DNA from: Polaromonas sp. AER18D-145
GTDB lineage: Bacteria > Pseudomonadota > Gammaproteobacteria > Burkholderiales > Burkholderiaceae_C
Length of the DNA stretch: 64,000 bases
NCBI RefSeq assembly: GCF_002379095.1
Contig: NZ_NBZV01000008.1
Span: 57,738 to 121,737, forward strand
Reading direction: 5' to 3'
Shown here: one piece after another, positions 27,167 through 36,049 of the stretch
Position numbering within the stretch: position 1 is the stretch's first letter
Layout: the number at the start of each line of letters is the position of its first letter
Notes under the pieces: generated by a model
What the model was told of the DNA's origin: nothing
What the model saw: the letters and a program-made list of their open reading frames with translations, nothing else
Database searches by the model: none
Position numbers and translations under genes: made by a program

Positions 27167-29215
27167 TCAGAGGGCCAGACCGAGGCGCGTGCCCTGGTCA
27201 ATGGCGCGCAAGGCATCGAGTTCGGCGGCCAGCTCGGCCCCGCCGATCAGATCGGGCGTGAGGCCGAGCGCGCGCAGTTCGGCAAACAATGCGTTCTCGC
27301 TGTCCTGACCGGCGCACAGGACGATGGTGTCCACCTCCAGCGTCTGTGGCACGCCGTTGACGCTCAGATGCAATCCGGCGTCGTCGATGCGTTCATAGCT
27401 GCAGCCCGAGAGCGTGCGCAGGCCGCGCCGCGCCAGCTCGGCCTTGATCGCCCAGCCGGTGGTCATGCCCAGGCTGCGCCCGGGTTTTTCCGGCTTGCGC
27501 TGCAACAGGGTGACTTCGCGTGGCGAGCTGACGGACTGCATCGGTTTGAGGCCGCCTGCGGCTGTGGGCGAGGTGTCGACACCCCATTCGGACTGAAACT
27601 GCGCGACCGTCTGCGGCCGGGGGCCATCGGGCGGCGTTTCGTGCAGCAGGAACGTTGCCACGTCGAAGCCGATGCCGCCGGCGCCGATCACGGCCACCTT
27701 GCGGCCGGCCTGTGCCCGGCCCGACAGCAGGTCGGCATAGCTCACCACTTTCGGGTGAGCTATGCCCGGGATCTGCGGCGTGCGCGGGCGCACGCCGGTG
27801 GCCACCACGATGCGGTCGTAGTGGCCGTTGACGAGAGCGGGGGCATCCGCCCGGGTATTGAGCTTGAGCGTCACGCCATGCCGCGCCACGCCTTGCTTGA
27901 AGTAGCGCAGCAGTTCATTGAACTCCTGCTTGCCCGGCACGGCCCGGGCCAGGTTCAACTGGCCGCCGATCTCGGGACCGGCTTCGAACAGGGTGACCGC
28001 GTGGCCGCGCTCGGCGGCGGTCAGCGCGCAGGCCAACCCGGCCGCGCCGGCGCCGATCACCGCCACCGTGCGCGGCACGGCCCGTGGCGGCAATAGTGAA
28101 AACTCCAGCTCACGCCCGGCGCGCGGGTTGACCAGGCAGGTGGCCGGGCGCTCGGAGAAGATGTAGTCGAGACAGGCCTGGTTGCAGGCGATGCAGGTGT
28201 TGATCTCGTCGGCGCGACCCTCGGCCGCCTTGCGCACGAAGTCGGCGTCGGCCAGGAAGGGGCGGGCCATCGACACCATGTCGGCGTCGCCGCTGGCCAG
28301 AATGTCTTCGGCCACTTCCGGGGTGTTGATGCGGTTGGAGACGATGACGGGAATCGTCACCGCTTTTTTGATGCGGGCCGCGGCGAAGCGCCAGGCGGCA
28401 CGCGGTACAACGTAGGCAATGGTCGGGATGCGGGCTTCGTGCCAGCCGATGCCGGTGTTAATAATATCGGCGCCAGCAGCCTGCACCGCCTGGGCGAGAT
28501 GGGCGATTTCGTCAGCCGGGGCGCCGCCCTCGACCAGATCAAGCGCCGAGACCCGGAACATCAGCAGAAACTCTGGACCCACCCGGGCACGCGTGCGACG
28601 AACGATCTCCACCGGCAGGCGATGGCGGTTTTCCATGCTGCCGCCAAATTCGTCGCCGCGCTTGTTGGTGCGCGTGACGGTGAACTGGTTGAGCAGGTAG
28701 CCCTCCGAGCCCATGATCTCGACGCCATCGAAGCCGGCGCGTTGCGCGAGTTCGGCGCAGCGCACATAGTCCTCAATCGTTTGCCAGACTTCGGCCGTGC
28801 TCAGGGCGCGCGGCGCGCGCGGGTTGATGGGAGAGGGAATTTCGGAGGCTCCGACGGGCCTGGCGACTTTTGCGTAGCGGCCTGTATGCAGGATTTGCAG
28901 AATGATCTTGCCGCCCTCGGCATGCACCGCCTGCGGAATCGGTTTGAGCGCATCGGCCTGCTCCGTCGTGACAAGCAGGGGGCCGGTTTCATCCAGCAGG
29001 CCATCCTGGCAGGGGGCATAGCCGCCGGTGACGATCAGGCCCGCACCACCGCGTGCCCGCTCGGCATAGAACAGGGACAGCCGGTCGATGGAGCGGTCCA
29101 GCGACTCCAGACGTGTGTGCATCGAGCCCATCAGCGTCCGGTTGCCAAGGGTGTGCGCGCCGACCTTCAGGGTGGAGAGTAGCGTCGGAAAGAAAACAGT
29201 AGCTTCGGTGGACAT
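27167..29215 (-). CDS. fadH: 2,4-dienoyl-CoA reductase, FadH-type (NADPH, FMN/FAD/4Fe-4S)
   Basis: A 682-residue two-part enzyme. The N-terminal old-yellow-enzyme barrel covers about residues 1-335, with HTGRYAK and GFDGVEIMGSEGYLLNQF. Cys341, Cys344, Cys348 and Cys360 form the 4Fe-4S ligand set (CxxCxxxCx11C). Then comes a FAD/NAD(P) domain with GAGAAGLACA at 388-397. This matches E. coli FadH in size and order. It removes one double bond from conjugated dienoyl-CoA intermediates, as needed for unsaturated or ring-derived chains. First gene of the nine-gene minus operon; operator E is about 20-30 nt upstream of its start. Confidence 0.9.
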   Translation of the reverse strand: MSTEATVFFPTLLSTLKVGAHTLGNRTLMGSMHTRLESLDRSIDRLSLFYAERARGGAGLIVTGGYAPCQDGLLDETGPLLVTTEQADALKPIPQAVHAEGGKIILQILHTGRYAKVARPVGASEIPSPINPRAPRALSTAEVWQTIEDYVRCAELAQRAGFDGVEIMGSEGYLLNQFTVTRTNKRGDEFGGSMENRHRLPVEIVRRTRARVGPEFLLMFRVSALDLVEGGAPADEIAHLAQAVQAAGADIINTGIGWHEARIPTIAYVVPRAAWRFAAARIKKAVTIPVIVSNRINTPEVAEDILASGDADMVSMARPFLADADFVRKAAEGRADEINTCIACNQACLDYIFSERPATCLVNPRAGRELEFSLLPPRAVPRTVAVIGAGAAGLACALTAAERGHAVTLFEAGPEIGGQLNLARAVPGKQEFNELLRYFKQGVARHGVTLKLNTRADAPALVNGHYDRIVVATGVRPRTPQIPGIAHPKVVSYADLLSGRAQAGRKVAVIGAGGIGFDVATFLLHETPPDGPRPQTVAQFQSEWGVDTSPTAAGGLKPMQSVSSPREVTLLQRKPEKPGRSLGMTTGWAIKAELARRGLRTLSGCSYERIDDAGLHLSVNGVPQTLEVDTIVLCAGQDSENALFAELRALGLTPDLIGGAELAAELDALRAIDQGTRLGLAL

Positions 29216-29235
29216 CGAGAAAGTTTCCTTGAAAA

Positions 29236-29248
29236 TCTAACTAACACC
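29236..29248. promoter_or_regulatory. Putative TetR operator E in the divergent promoter region
   Basis: TCTAACTAACACC shares the YCTAACTA core with the other four sites; the second palindrome half is poorly kept, as in site B. It lies in the 159-nt gap between fadH (minus) and the 29375 acyl-CoA dehydrogenase (plus), so a single site could control both long operons. ATGATATATCAT at 29254-29265 nearby is a perfect 12-nt palindrome and may be a second regulatory element or part of a -10 region. Confidence 0.5.
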
Positions 29249-29374
29249 TGTTCGATGATATATCATACGGCGTCGACCAGCCATGCAATTGGCGAGCACC
29301 TCAAATTCTTCGTCCGGATTGACGGTGTGATGCAGGCGGCGATTTCGACAACAGTCAGCAAGGAGGTATTACCC

Positions 29375-30538
29375 ATGATGTTCGATGACGACCAGATTGC
29401 GCTGCGTGACGTGGCGCGCCGCTTTGCGAGAGAGAGGCTCAGGCCCGATTACCAGAAGCGCGAATCGCAACCGGGCATCGACCGTGCGCTGTTCAAGGAA
29501 ATGGGTTCACTCGGTCTGATCGGCGTTGATCTGCCCGAGGAATATGGCGGCTTGGGCTTGAGTGGTGTCACGGCCGGCATCATCACCGAGGAAATTGCCT
29601 ATGGCGACTTCAACGTCAGCTACATGCAGTTGCTCAGTTCGCTGATGGGTGCCATCATTCATGCCAATGCGTCCCCCGAGCTGGCGCGCACCTGGAACAG
29701 CCGGATCGTGGCGGGCGAGGCCATCGTCGCTCTGGGTTTGACCGAACCGCGGGGCGGCTCGGATGCCGCCAATCTGCAACTCAAGGCGCGTCGCGTTGGC
29801 GACGAGTACGTGCTTTCCGGCGAGAAGACCTCTATCACCTTTGCCGATCAGGCCGATGCCATTGTGTTGTTCGCGCGCACCGGCAAGCCCGAGGAGGGCG
29901 CGCGCGGCATCAGCGCGTTCCTGGTGGACCTGAACCAGAAAGGCGTGCAGCGCACGCGCTTCAACGACGTCGGCAGCAAGATCATCGGCCGTGGCTCGGT
30001 GTTTTTCGACGACGTGCGGGTGCCGGTCGAGAACCGGCTGGGCGCGGAGGGCAAGGGCTTCACGCAGGTGATGCAGGGCTTTGACTTCAGCCGCATCCTG
30101 ATCGCGCTCCAATGCGTGGCCGCCGCGCAGGCGTCGATCGACGAGACCTGGGAGTACGTGAAGGAGCGTCACACCTTTGGTGCACCGCTGGCGCAGTACC
30201 AGGGCGTGAGTTTTCCGATTGTCGAGTTTGAGACCCTGATTGCCGCCTGCCGCCAGCTCTGCTACCACGGCCTGGCCTTGCGCGACGCAGGCCAGCCGCA
30301 CACCGCGGAAGCGGCCATGGTTAAGTGGATGGGGCCCAAAACCGCTTTTGACGCGATCCATCAGTGCCTGCTGACGTTTGGTCACTATGGCTGGTCAATG
30401 GATCTGCCGCACCAGCAGCGTTTGCGGGATGTGATGGGCCTGGAAATCGGCGACGGCACGGCGCAAATCATGAAGCTGATCGTCGCCCGCGAGCGCGTGG
30501 GCCGTGCGGCGGTGCAATATGCGAAGGAGAACAAATAA
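29375..30538 (+). CDS. Acyl-CoA dehydrogenase (AliB/cyclohexanecarboxyl-CoA dehydrogenase-like)
   Basis: A 387-residue acyl-CoA dehydrogenase with ALGLTEPRGGSDA and DRHTFG-type segment ERHTFGAPLAQYQGVSFPI. Start 29375 follows AAGGAGG (29360-29366) by 8 nt; the frame extends 40 codons upstream without signal. In length and several motifs it resembles the acyl-CoA dehydrogenases of alicyclic acid catabolism (AliB, CaiA-like group), fitting the BadH/BadI genes elsewhere in the inferred regulon. First gene of the plus-strand operon; its TAA shares one base with the next ATG. Confidence 0.85.
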   Translation: MMFDDDQIALRDVARRFARERLRPDYQKRESQPGIDRALFKEMGSLGLIGVDLPEEYGGLGLSGVTAGIITEEIAYGDFNVSYMQLLSSLMGAIIHANASPELARTWNSRIVAGEAIVALGLTEPRGGSDAANLQLKARRVGDEYVLSGEKTSITFADQADAIVLFARTGKPEEGARGISAFLVDLNQKGVQRTRFNDVGSKIIGRGSVFFDDVRVPVENRLGAEGKGFTQVMQGFDFSRILIALQCVAAAQASIDETWEYVKERHTFGAPLAQYQGVSFPIVEFETLIAACRQLCYHGLALRDAGQPHTAEAAMVKWMGPKTAFDAIHQCLLTFGHYGWSMDLPHQQRLRDVMGLEIGDGTAQIMKLIVARERVGRAAVQYAKENK

Positions 30539-31326
30539 TGAGCCAGGCATCTCCCTTGGTGGTCAGCCGTGAAGGCGCCGTTGGCATCATCGAGCTGGCG
30601 CGCCCAGAAAAATTCAACTGCCTGTCGATGTCCGTTCATGCGGGCATCGAGGCGGCGGTTGACGAATTCGAGAAGCCCGGCTCCGGTGTGCGCGCCATCT
30701 TGATCCGCTCGCAAGGCAAGCATTTCTGCACCGGCGCCGACCTCGACGAGGTGAAGTTGCTGCGAGCCGACCCTGCCAGGCTCAAGCATTTCATCAGCTA
30801 TGGCCACAGCGTTCTCAAGCGCCTGGAGCGCAGCGATCTACCGGTGGTGGCGGCCTGCCAGGGCCTGACCCTGGCCGGTGGCAGCGAACTGATGCTGGCT
30901 TGCGACATCATCTTTGCGGCCAAGGACGCACGCTTTGGCGACCAGCATGCCCAGTTCGGCCTGATTCCCGGCTGGGGCGGCAGCCAGCGCATTCCGCGCA
31001 TTGCCGGCCTGCGTCGGGGCCTGGACCTGTTCTTCTCGGCACGCTGGATCGATGCCGACACCGCCGAGAAATGGGGGCTGGTGAACTATGTGGTCGAGCC
31101 CGACCAGTTAGGCGAGGCGGCGCTGGCGTACTGCACCAAGCTCGTCACGCGCAGCCGCATCGGCATGGCCACCATGAAGCGCCTGGCGCGGCAAGGCATG
31201 GAGGGTTCGTCGGAGGTCGGCCTCAAGCTCGAGGAAGACCTGGCCAGTGCCGCCCTGCTCGACGACGACGTCAGTGAAGGTCTGGCGGCCTTCGAAGCGC
31301 GCCGTACACCGGTGTTCAAGTCCTGA
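30538..31326 (+). CDS. Enoyl-CoA hydratase/isomerase-family protein
   Basis: A 262-residue crotonase with HFCTGADLDEV (oxyanion hole) and LAGGSELMLACDIIFA. The Glu144 equivalent is kept (GGSELML), but the Glu164 position appears to be His (FGDQHAQFGLIPG) in my alignment. It may be a hydratase with altered chemistry or an isomerase. Its start overlaps the stop of the preceding dehydrogenase. Position between a dehydrogenase and an acyl-CoA carboxylase suggests that it acts on a branched enoyl-CoA, for instance as a BadK-like or glutaconyl-type hydratase. Confidence 0.9.
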   Translation: MSQASPLVVSREGAVGIIELARPEKFNCLSMSVHAGIEAAVDEFEKPGSGVRAILIRSQGKHFCTGADLDEVKLLRADPARLKHFISYGHSVLKRLERSDLPVVAACQGLTLAGGSELMLACDIIFAAKDARFGDQHAQFGLIPGWGGSQRIPRIAGLRRGLDLFFSARWIDADTAEKWGLVNYVVEPDQLGEAALAYCTKLVTRSRIGMATMKRLARQGMEGSSEVGLKLEEDLASAALLDDDVSEGLAAFEARRTPVFKS

Positions 31327-31360
31327 GTACTTTCCTTTACGAATCGATGCAAGAGCGTAT

Positions 31361-32968
31361 ATGACCATCCTCTCCTCACGTGTGTCGACTTCCGACGACG
31401 AATTCCGACTCAATCGCGAAGCCTACGAGGCCGTGATTGCGAATTTGCAGAGTCGTCGCCAACTGGCGCTGGCCGGTGGCCCCCTGAAGGCGCGGGAAAA
31501 GCATCTGGCGCGCAACAAAATTTTGCCGCGCCATCGCGTCGAAGTGTTGCTCGACCCGGGCTCGCCTTTCCTGGAAGTCGGCATGCTGGCCGGCGAAGGC
31601 ATGTACGACGGCGTGCCGCCGGGCGCCAGCATCATCACCGGCATCGGCCTGGTGCAGGGCCGCCCGTGCATGATCATCGCCAACGACGCCACCGTGAAAG
31701 GCGGCACCTACTACGGCATGACCTGCAAGAAGCACGTGCGGGCGCAGCAGATTGCCTGGGCACACCGCTTGCCCTGCATCACGCTGGTGGACAGTGGTGG
31801 CGCCTTCCTGCCGGAAATGGCCAACATCTTTCCCGACGTGGGGCAGTTCGGCAGCATTTTTAACAACCAGGTTCGCATGTCGGCCGAAGGCATCCAGCAG
31901 ATTGCCGTGGTGATGGGCCCCTGCACGGCGGGTGGCGCCTACATCCCGGCGCTGTGCGATGAGGCGGTGATCGTCAAGGAGCAGGGCTATATGTACCTCG
32001 GCGGTCCCGAGCTGACCTTTGCCGCCACCGGCGAGACGGTGGATGCCGAGTCGCTGGGCGGCGCCAAGATGCACTGCAGTGTCAGCGGCGTCACTGATCA
32101 CATCGCCGAAGATGACCGCCACGCCCTGGCCATCACGCGTGAAATCGTACGGGACCTGGGTGAGCAGCCCAAGCCACGCTGGACGCGCCAGCCGTCGGTG
32201 CCGCCACGCTTCGACCCGCGCGAGATTTACGGCATCATCAGCCGCGACACCAAGATTCCGACCGACACACGCGAGATTCTGGCGCGCTTTGTCGACGACA
32301 GTCGGTTCCAGGAATTCAAGCCGATGTACGGCGACACCCTGCTGACCGGCTTTGCGCGCATCCATGGCCACGAGGTCGGCATCCTGGCCAACCAGGGCGT
32401 GCTGTTCCCGGACAGCGCGATGAAGGCGGCGCACTTCATCGACTTGTGCTGCCAGCGCGACATCCCGCTGCTGTTCATGGCTGACGTGACTGGCTTCATG
32501 GTCGGGCGCGCCGCCGAGCAGGCCGGCATCGCCAAGGCCGGCGCCAAGATGATCACCGCCATGGCCTCGGCCAACGTGCCCAAGTACACCATCATCATGG
32601 GCGCCTCTTACGGCGCCGGCTACCTGGCGATGTGCGGCCGCCCGTTCAACCCGACCGCGATGTTCGCCTGGCCGACCGGCCGCGCGGCCATCATGGGTCC
32701 GGATCAGGCCGCCACCGTGATGGCGCTGGTGCGCAAGCAGATCAACAAGACCGAGGGAAAAGAGTGGACGCCCGAGGAAGAAGAGGCGTTCAAGGCGCCG
32801 GTACGCAAGATTTACGAAGACTTCCAGCCGGCGAAAAACTTCTCCTCGAATTTGTGGGTGGACGGCATCATCGATCCGGTGGAAACACGCGACGCCATGG
32901 GGCTGCTGCTCGACCTCGCCTCCCGCACCGCCGCCAAGCCGACGCCGTTCGGTGTCTTCCGTTTCTAA
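31361..32968 (+). CDS. Acyl-CoA carboxylase, carboxyltransferase (beta) subunit, MccB/AtuC/LiuB-like
   Basis: A 535-residue protein of the methylcrotonyl/geranyl-CoA carboxylase beta family. Both crotonase-like halves are present, with LVDSGGAFLPEMANIFPD in the first and MGASYGAGYLAMCGR and AWPTGRAAIMGPDQA in the second. Start ATG at 31361, preceded by AAGAG. It transfers carboxyl from carboxybiotin to the gamma-carbon of a 3-methyl-enoyl-CoA. Directly followed by its biotin-containing partner. Length fits both leucine (LiuB) and acyclic-terpene (AtuC) enzymes; with no isovaleryl-CoA pathway set around it, a terpenoid or branched alicyclic remnant is plausible. Confidence 0.93.
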   Translation: MTILSSRVSTSDDEFRLNREAYEAVIANLQSRRQLALAGGPLKAREKHLARNKILPRHRVEVLLDPGSPFLEVGMLAGEGMYDGVPPGASIITGIGLVQGRPCMIIANDATVKGGTYYGMTCKKHVRAQQIAWAHRLPCITLVDSGGAFLPEMANIFPDVGQFGSIFNNQVRMSAEGIQQIAVVMGPCTAGGAYIPALCDEAVIVKEQGYMYLGGPELTFAATGETVDAESLGGAKMHCSVSGVTDHIAEDDRHALAITREIVRDLGEQPKPRWTRQPSVPPRFDPREIYGIISRDTKIPTDTREILARFVDDSRFQEFKPMYGDTLLTGFARIHGHEVGILANQGVLFPDSAMKAAHFIDLCCQRDIPLLFMADVTGFMVGRAAEQAGIAKAGAKMITAMASANVPKYTIIMGASYGAGYLAMCGRPFNPTAMFAWPTGRAAIMGPDQAATVMALVRKQINKTEGKEWTPEEEEAFKAPVRKIYEDFQPAKNFSSNLWVDGIIDPVETRDAMGLLLDLASRTAAKPTPFGVFRF

Positions 32969-32982
32969 CCAGGACGCCAGAC

Positions 32983-34980
32983 ATGATTAAAAAAGTCCTC
33001 ATTGCGAACAGAGGCGAGATCGCCTGCCGCATTGCCCGTACCTGCCGCAAGCTTGGCTTGGCCGTGGCCACCGTGCATTCCAGCGCCGACCGGTTTGCCC
33101 GCCATGTGCGCGAGATCGGTGAATCGGTCGAACTCGGGGGCGCAGCGCCGAGCGAGAGCTACCTCAACATCGAGGCCATCATCGCCGCGGCTCGGCGCGT
33201 CGGCGCCGACGCCGTGCACCCGGGCTATGGCTTCGTTTCGGAAAACGCCGACTTCGTGCGCGCGCTTGAAGCCGCCGGACTCACTTTCATCGGCCCCCGG
33301 GCCGAGACCATCGAGCGCGTGGGTGGCAAAGCCAGCGCCAAGCGCGAGGCGGCCCGCCTGGGCGTGCCGGTCATCCCCGGCAGCGAAAGCGGCATGACCG
33401 ACCCGGCCGAGGTGTTGCGCCTGGTGCGCGGTATGAAGCTGCCCGTGCTGCTCAAGGCGGTGGCTGGTGGCGGTGGCCGTGGCATGGCGGTGGTCGAGAC
33501 GCTGGAGGGGCTGGAGTCGCGCATCGAGAGTGCCATGCGCGAGGCCGAAAAAGCCTTCGGCAACGGCGAACTGATCGTCGAGCGCTACCTGCCGCATGTG
33601 CGCCACCTGGAGGTGCAGGTGGCCGGTGATGGCCAGGGCCACGCCATTCACCTGTTCGAGCGCGAGTGCACCTTGCAGCGGCGCCATCAAAAAGTGATCG
33701 AGGAAGCGCCTTCGGTCGGACTCAGCCCGCGCCTGCGTGAAGCCATCCTGGCCGACGCGGTCAAGCTGGCCGCCGGCGTGAACTACCGCGGCCTGGGCAC
33801 GGTGGAGTTCGTTGTCACGGGCGAGGAGCACTACTTCCTGGAAGTCAATCCGCGCCTGCAGGTCGAACACCCGGTGACCGAAGAAGTGACCGGCCTCGAT
33901 CTGGTCGAGCTGCAATTGCGCATTGCCGACACCGGTACCTTGCCCCTGACGCAAGCCGACGTGCGGTGCAGCGGCCACGCCTTCGAGGCCCGGCTGTGCG
34001 CCGAAGACGCCGCTGCGGGCTTTTTGCCGGCCACCGGGCGGCTGCAGGTGGTCGATTTTTCGCGCGCGGGCGTGCGCATCGAATCCGGCGTGGACAGCGG
34101 CGACGAAATCTCGCCGCACTACGATTCAATGATCGCCAAGCTCATCGCGCATGCGAGCGACCGCGATGCGGCGCGCCGGGCGCTGGTGGCCGGCTTGCGC
34201 GAGAGCACGGTGATCGGCCTGGTCACCAACCTGGAATTCCTGCAGGAACTGCTGGAGTGGCCAGAGACCCGCAATGCCACTTTCCACACCCGCCTGATCG
34301 ACGAGCGCCATGCGCAGCGCGGCGTGGCGGCGCCCGCCGCGCCCTCGCTGGAACATTTGGCCGCCGCCGCCCTGCACTGGCTGGCGCAGCAGCGCGCCGG
34401 GTCGCCCGCGCTGGGCTGCTGGACCCTGTGGGACCACTTTACCGGCTGGCGCTTGACGAGCGGGCCGGTGCGGGCCGCGCCCCAGCCGACCCTGGTGTTG
34501 AAGGCCGGTGCGACCGAGTGGCCGGTGCGCTTTTCGATGCGCGACGCCCACGGCGCCTGCACCCTGGTCATCGGCGAGCAGGAAGTGAACGCCTCGCTCC
34601 AGCCGCTGGCGGCCGGTCGCTCCCTGCTGCAATGCGGCGGGCGGGCGCTGGAGCTGACGATCCGGGGCGATGCGCAGCAGGTCGAGCTCGCCAGCGCGCT
34701 GGGCAGCAGCGTGTTCACGGCGCAACCCTATCTGGGGGGCGCCGCCGGTGACGCCGCCGCCGACGGTCAGTTGGGCGCGCCGATGATGGGCAAGGTGGTG
34801 GCGGTCAAGGCAGCGGTCGGCGAGACGGTCGCCCTCGGCCAGACCGTGATCGTGCTCGAATCGATGAAAATGGAACTGCACGTCACGGCGCCGTTCGAAG
34901 GCAGCGTGAGCAGCCTGCGCTGCCGGGTGGGCGATATGGTCGAGCGCCACCAGGTGCTGGCCGAAGTCACCGCCGCTTGA
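32983..34980 (+). CDS. Acyl-CoA carboxylase, biotin carboxylase/carrier (alpha) subunit, MccA/AtuF/LiuD-like
   Basis: A 665-residue protein. The biotin carboxylase domain (residues 1-450) starts IKKVLIANRGEIACRIART, has the ATP-grasp loop GGGGRGM and catalytic region FLEVNPRLQVEHPVTE. A middle linker domain follows, then a C-terminal biotinyl domain with ESMKMEL, where Lys629 is the biotinylation site. ATP-dependent carboxylation of biotin feeds the beta subunit encoded 14 nt upstream. Size and layout match 3-methylcrotonyl- or geranyl-CoA carboxylase alpha subunits. Confidence 0.94.
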   Translation: MIKKVLIANRGEIACRIARTCRKLGLAVATVHSSADRFARHVREIGESVELGGAAPSESYLNIEAIIAAARRVGADAVHPGYGFVSENADFVRALEAAGLTFIGPRAETIERVGGKASAKREAARLGVPVIPGSESGMTDPAEVLRLVRGMKLPVLLKAVAGGGGRGMAVVETLEGLESRIESAMREAEKAFGNGELIVERYLPHVRHLEVQVAGDGQGHAIHLFERECTLQRRHQKVIEEAPSVGLSPRLREAILADAVKLAAGVNYRGLGTVEFVVTGEEHYFLEVNPRLQVEHPVTEEVTGLDLVELQLRIADTGTLPLTQADVRCSGHAFEARLCAEDAAAGFLPATGRLQVVDFSRAGVRIESGVDSGDEISPHYDSMIAKLIAHASDRDAARRALVAGLRESTVIGLVTNLEFLQELLEWPETRNATFHTRLIDERHAQRGVAAPAAPSLEHLAAAALHWLAQQRAGSPALGCWTLWDHFTGWRLTSGPVRAAPQPTLVLKAGATEWPVRFSMRDAHGACTLVIGEQEVNASLQPLAAGRSLLQCGGRALELTIRGDAQQVELASALGSSVFTAQPYLGGAAGDAAADGQLGAPMMGKVVAVKAAVGETVALGQTVIVLESMKMELHVTAPFEGSVSSLRCRVGDMVERHQVLAEVTAA

Positions 34981-34998
34981 TTTCCGAGGAGTTTTACC

Positions 34999-35988
34999 AT
35001 GAGTGATTTACCTGCATCCGTCGAGTTCCATGAGGAGGGTCCGCGCGAGGGCTTCCAGATGGAACCGAAAACCTATGCGTTGGCTGATCGCGCCGCGCTG
35101 ATTGACGCTTTGGCGGCCGCGGGCCTGAAGCAGATCCAGGTGGCGTCCTTCGTCAGTCCGCGTGCGGTGCCGCAGATGGCCGACACGTCCGAATTGTTTG
35201 CCGCCATTGCCAAGCGCCCCGGCACCCGCTACACGGCGCTCTGGCTCAACGACAATGGCTTCGAGCGGGCGCGCGCCTGCGAACAGGTGGACCTGGACGG
35301 CAAGCTGATGTTCTACACCACCGAGCCGTTTTCGCAGCGCAACAACAACTGCAGCGTGGCCGAGATGCGCGAACGCCAGCTCGGTTGGCTGGATCGCTAC
35401 ATCGCCCTGGGCATTCCGGTGGAGAAAGCCTACGTGATCACGGCTTTTGGCTGCAATCTCGGTGGCGCCGTGCCGCTGTCGGCCGTCACTGACCATATCC
35501 GCTGGCTGGTCGATGCCTGTGCCGACCGGCGTGTGCCGCTGCCGGCCGTTTACCTGGCCGATACCATGGGCTGGACACATCCCGAGGAAATCAAGCGCCG
35601 CGTCGGCGCGGTGCGCGAGATCGTGCCGGATGCGCCCATCGGATTGCACCTGCACGACACGCGCGGCGTCGGCGGCGCCAATGTCTATGCCGCCTTGCAG
35701 ATGGGTGTGCGGCTGTTCGACAGTTCGGTCGCCGGTCTGGGCGGCTGTCCGTTCGCGGGCCACAAGCACGGCGGCGCGGCCGGCAATATTTGCACCGAGG
35801 ACATGGTGTTCATGTGCCAGGAGCTGGGCATCGAGACCGGGATCGACCTGGAGGCGCTGATCGAGGCGGCGCGGCTGGCCGAGCGCATCATTGGCCGCAC
35901 CCTGTCGGGCCATGTGATGCACAGCGGCTCGCTCAAGGCCTTTCGCGCTGGCGCAGCAAAGCAGGAGGTTTGTGGCGTGTCACCCTGA
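34999..35988 (+). CDS. Hydroxymethylglutaryl-CoA lyase
   Basis: A 329-residue DRE-TIM barrel enzyme with EGPREGFQMEP (metal/substrate loop), VASFVSPRAVPQMAD and GLHLHDTRGVGGANV. The signature loop reads SVAGLGGCPFAGHKHGGAAG, keeping the catalytic Cys but with a few more residues than the common GGCPYAPGASGN form. It cleaves a 3-hydroxy-3-methylglutaryl-CoA-like ester to acetyl-CoA plus acetoacetate or a homologue. GAGGAG precedes the ATG by 7 nt. Together with the carboxylase and hydratase genes it makes a leucine/acyclic-terpene-style end-route. The changed loop may allow a larger substrate. Confidence 0.9.
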   Translation: MSDLPASVEFHEEGPREGFQMEPKTYALADRAALIDALAAAGLKQIQVASFVSPRAVPQMADTSELFAAIAKRPGTRYTALWLNDNGFERARACEQVDLDGKLMFYTTEPFSQRNNNCSVAEMRERQLGWLDRYIALGIPVEKAYVITAFGCNLGGAVPLSAVTDHIRWLVDACADRRVPLPAVYLADTMGWTHPEEIKRRVGAVREIVPDAPIGLHLHDTRGVGGANVYAALQMGVRLFDSSVAGLGGCPFAGHKHGGAAGNICTEDMVFMCQELGIETGIDLEALIEAARLAERIIGRTLSGHVMHSGSLKAFRAGAAKQEVCGVSP

Positions 35989-36049
35989 ACTGCGGCAGGG
36001 TGACGGGCGTTTGCTTACCCCGCAGGATTCACACCACAAGGAGAGCGTT

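Noticed and set aside
31105..31112. AGTTAGG match to the TetR half-site
   Set aside because: It lies inside the crotonase coding sequence, lacks the second half and is not near a start codon.
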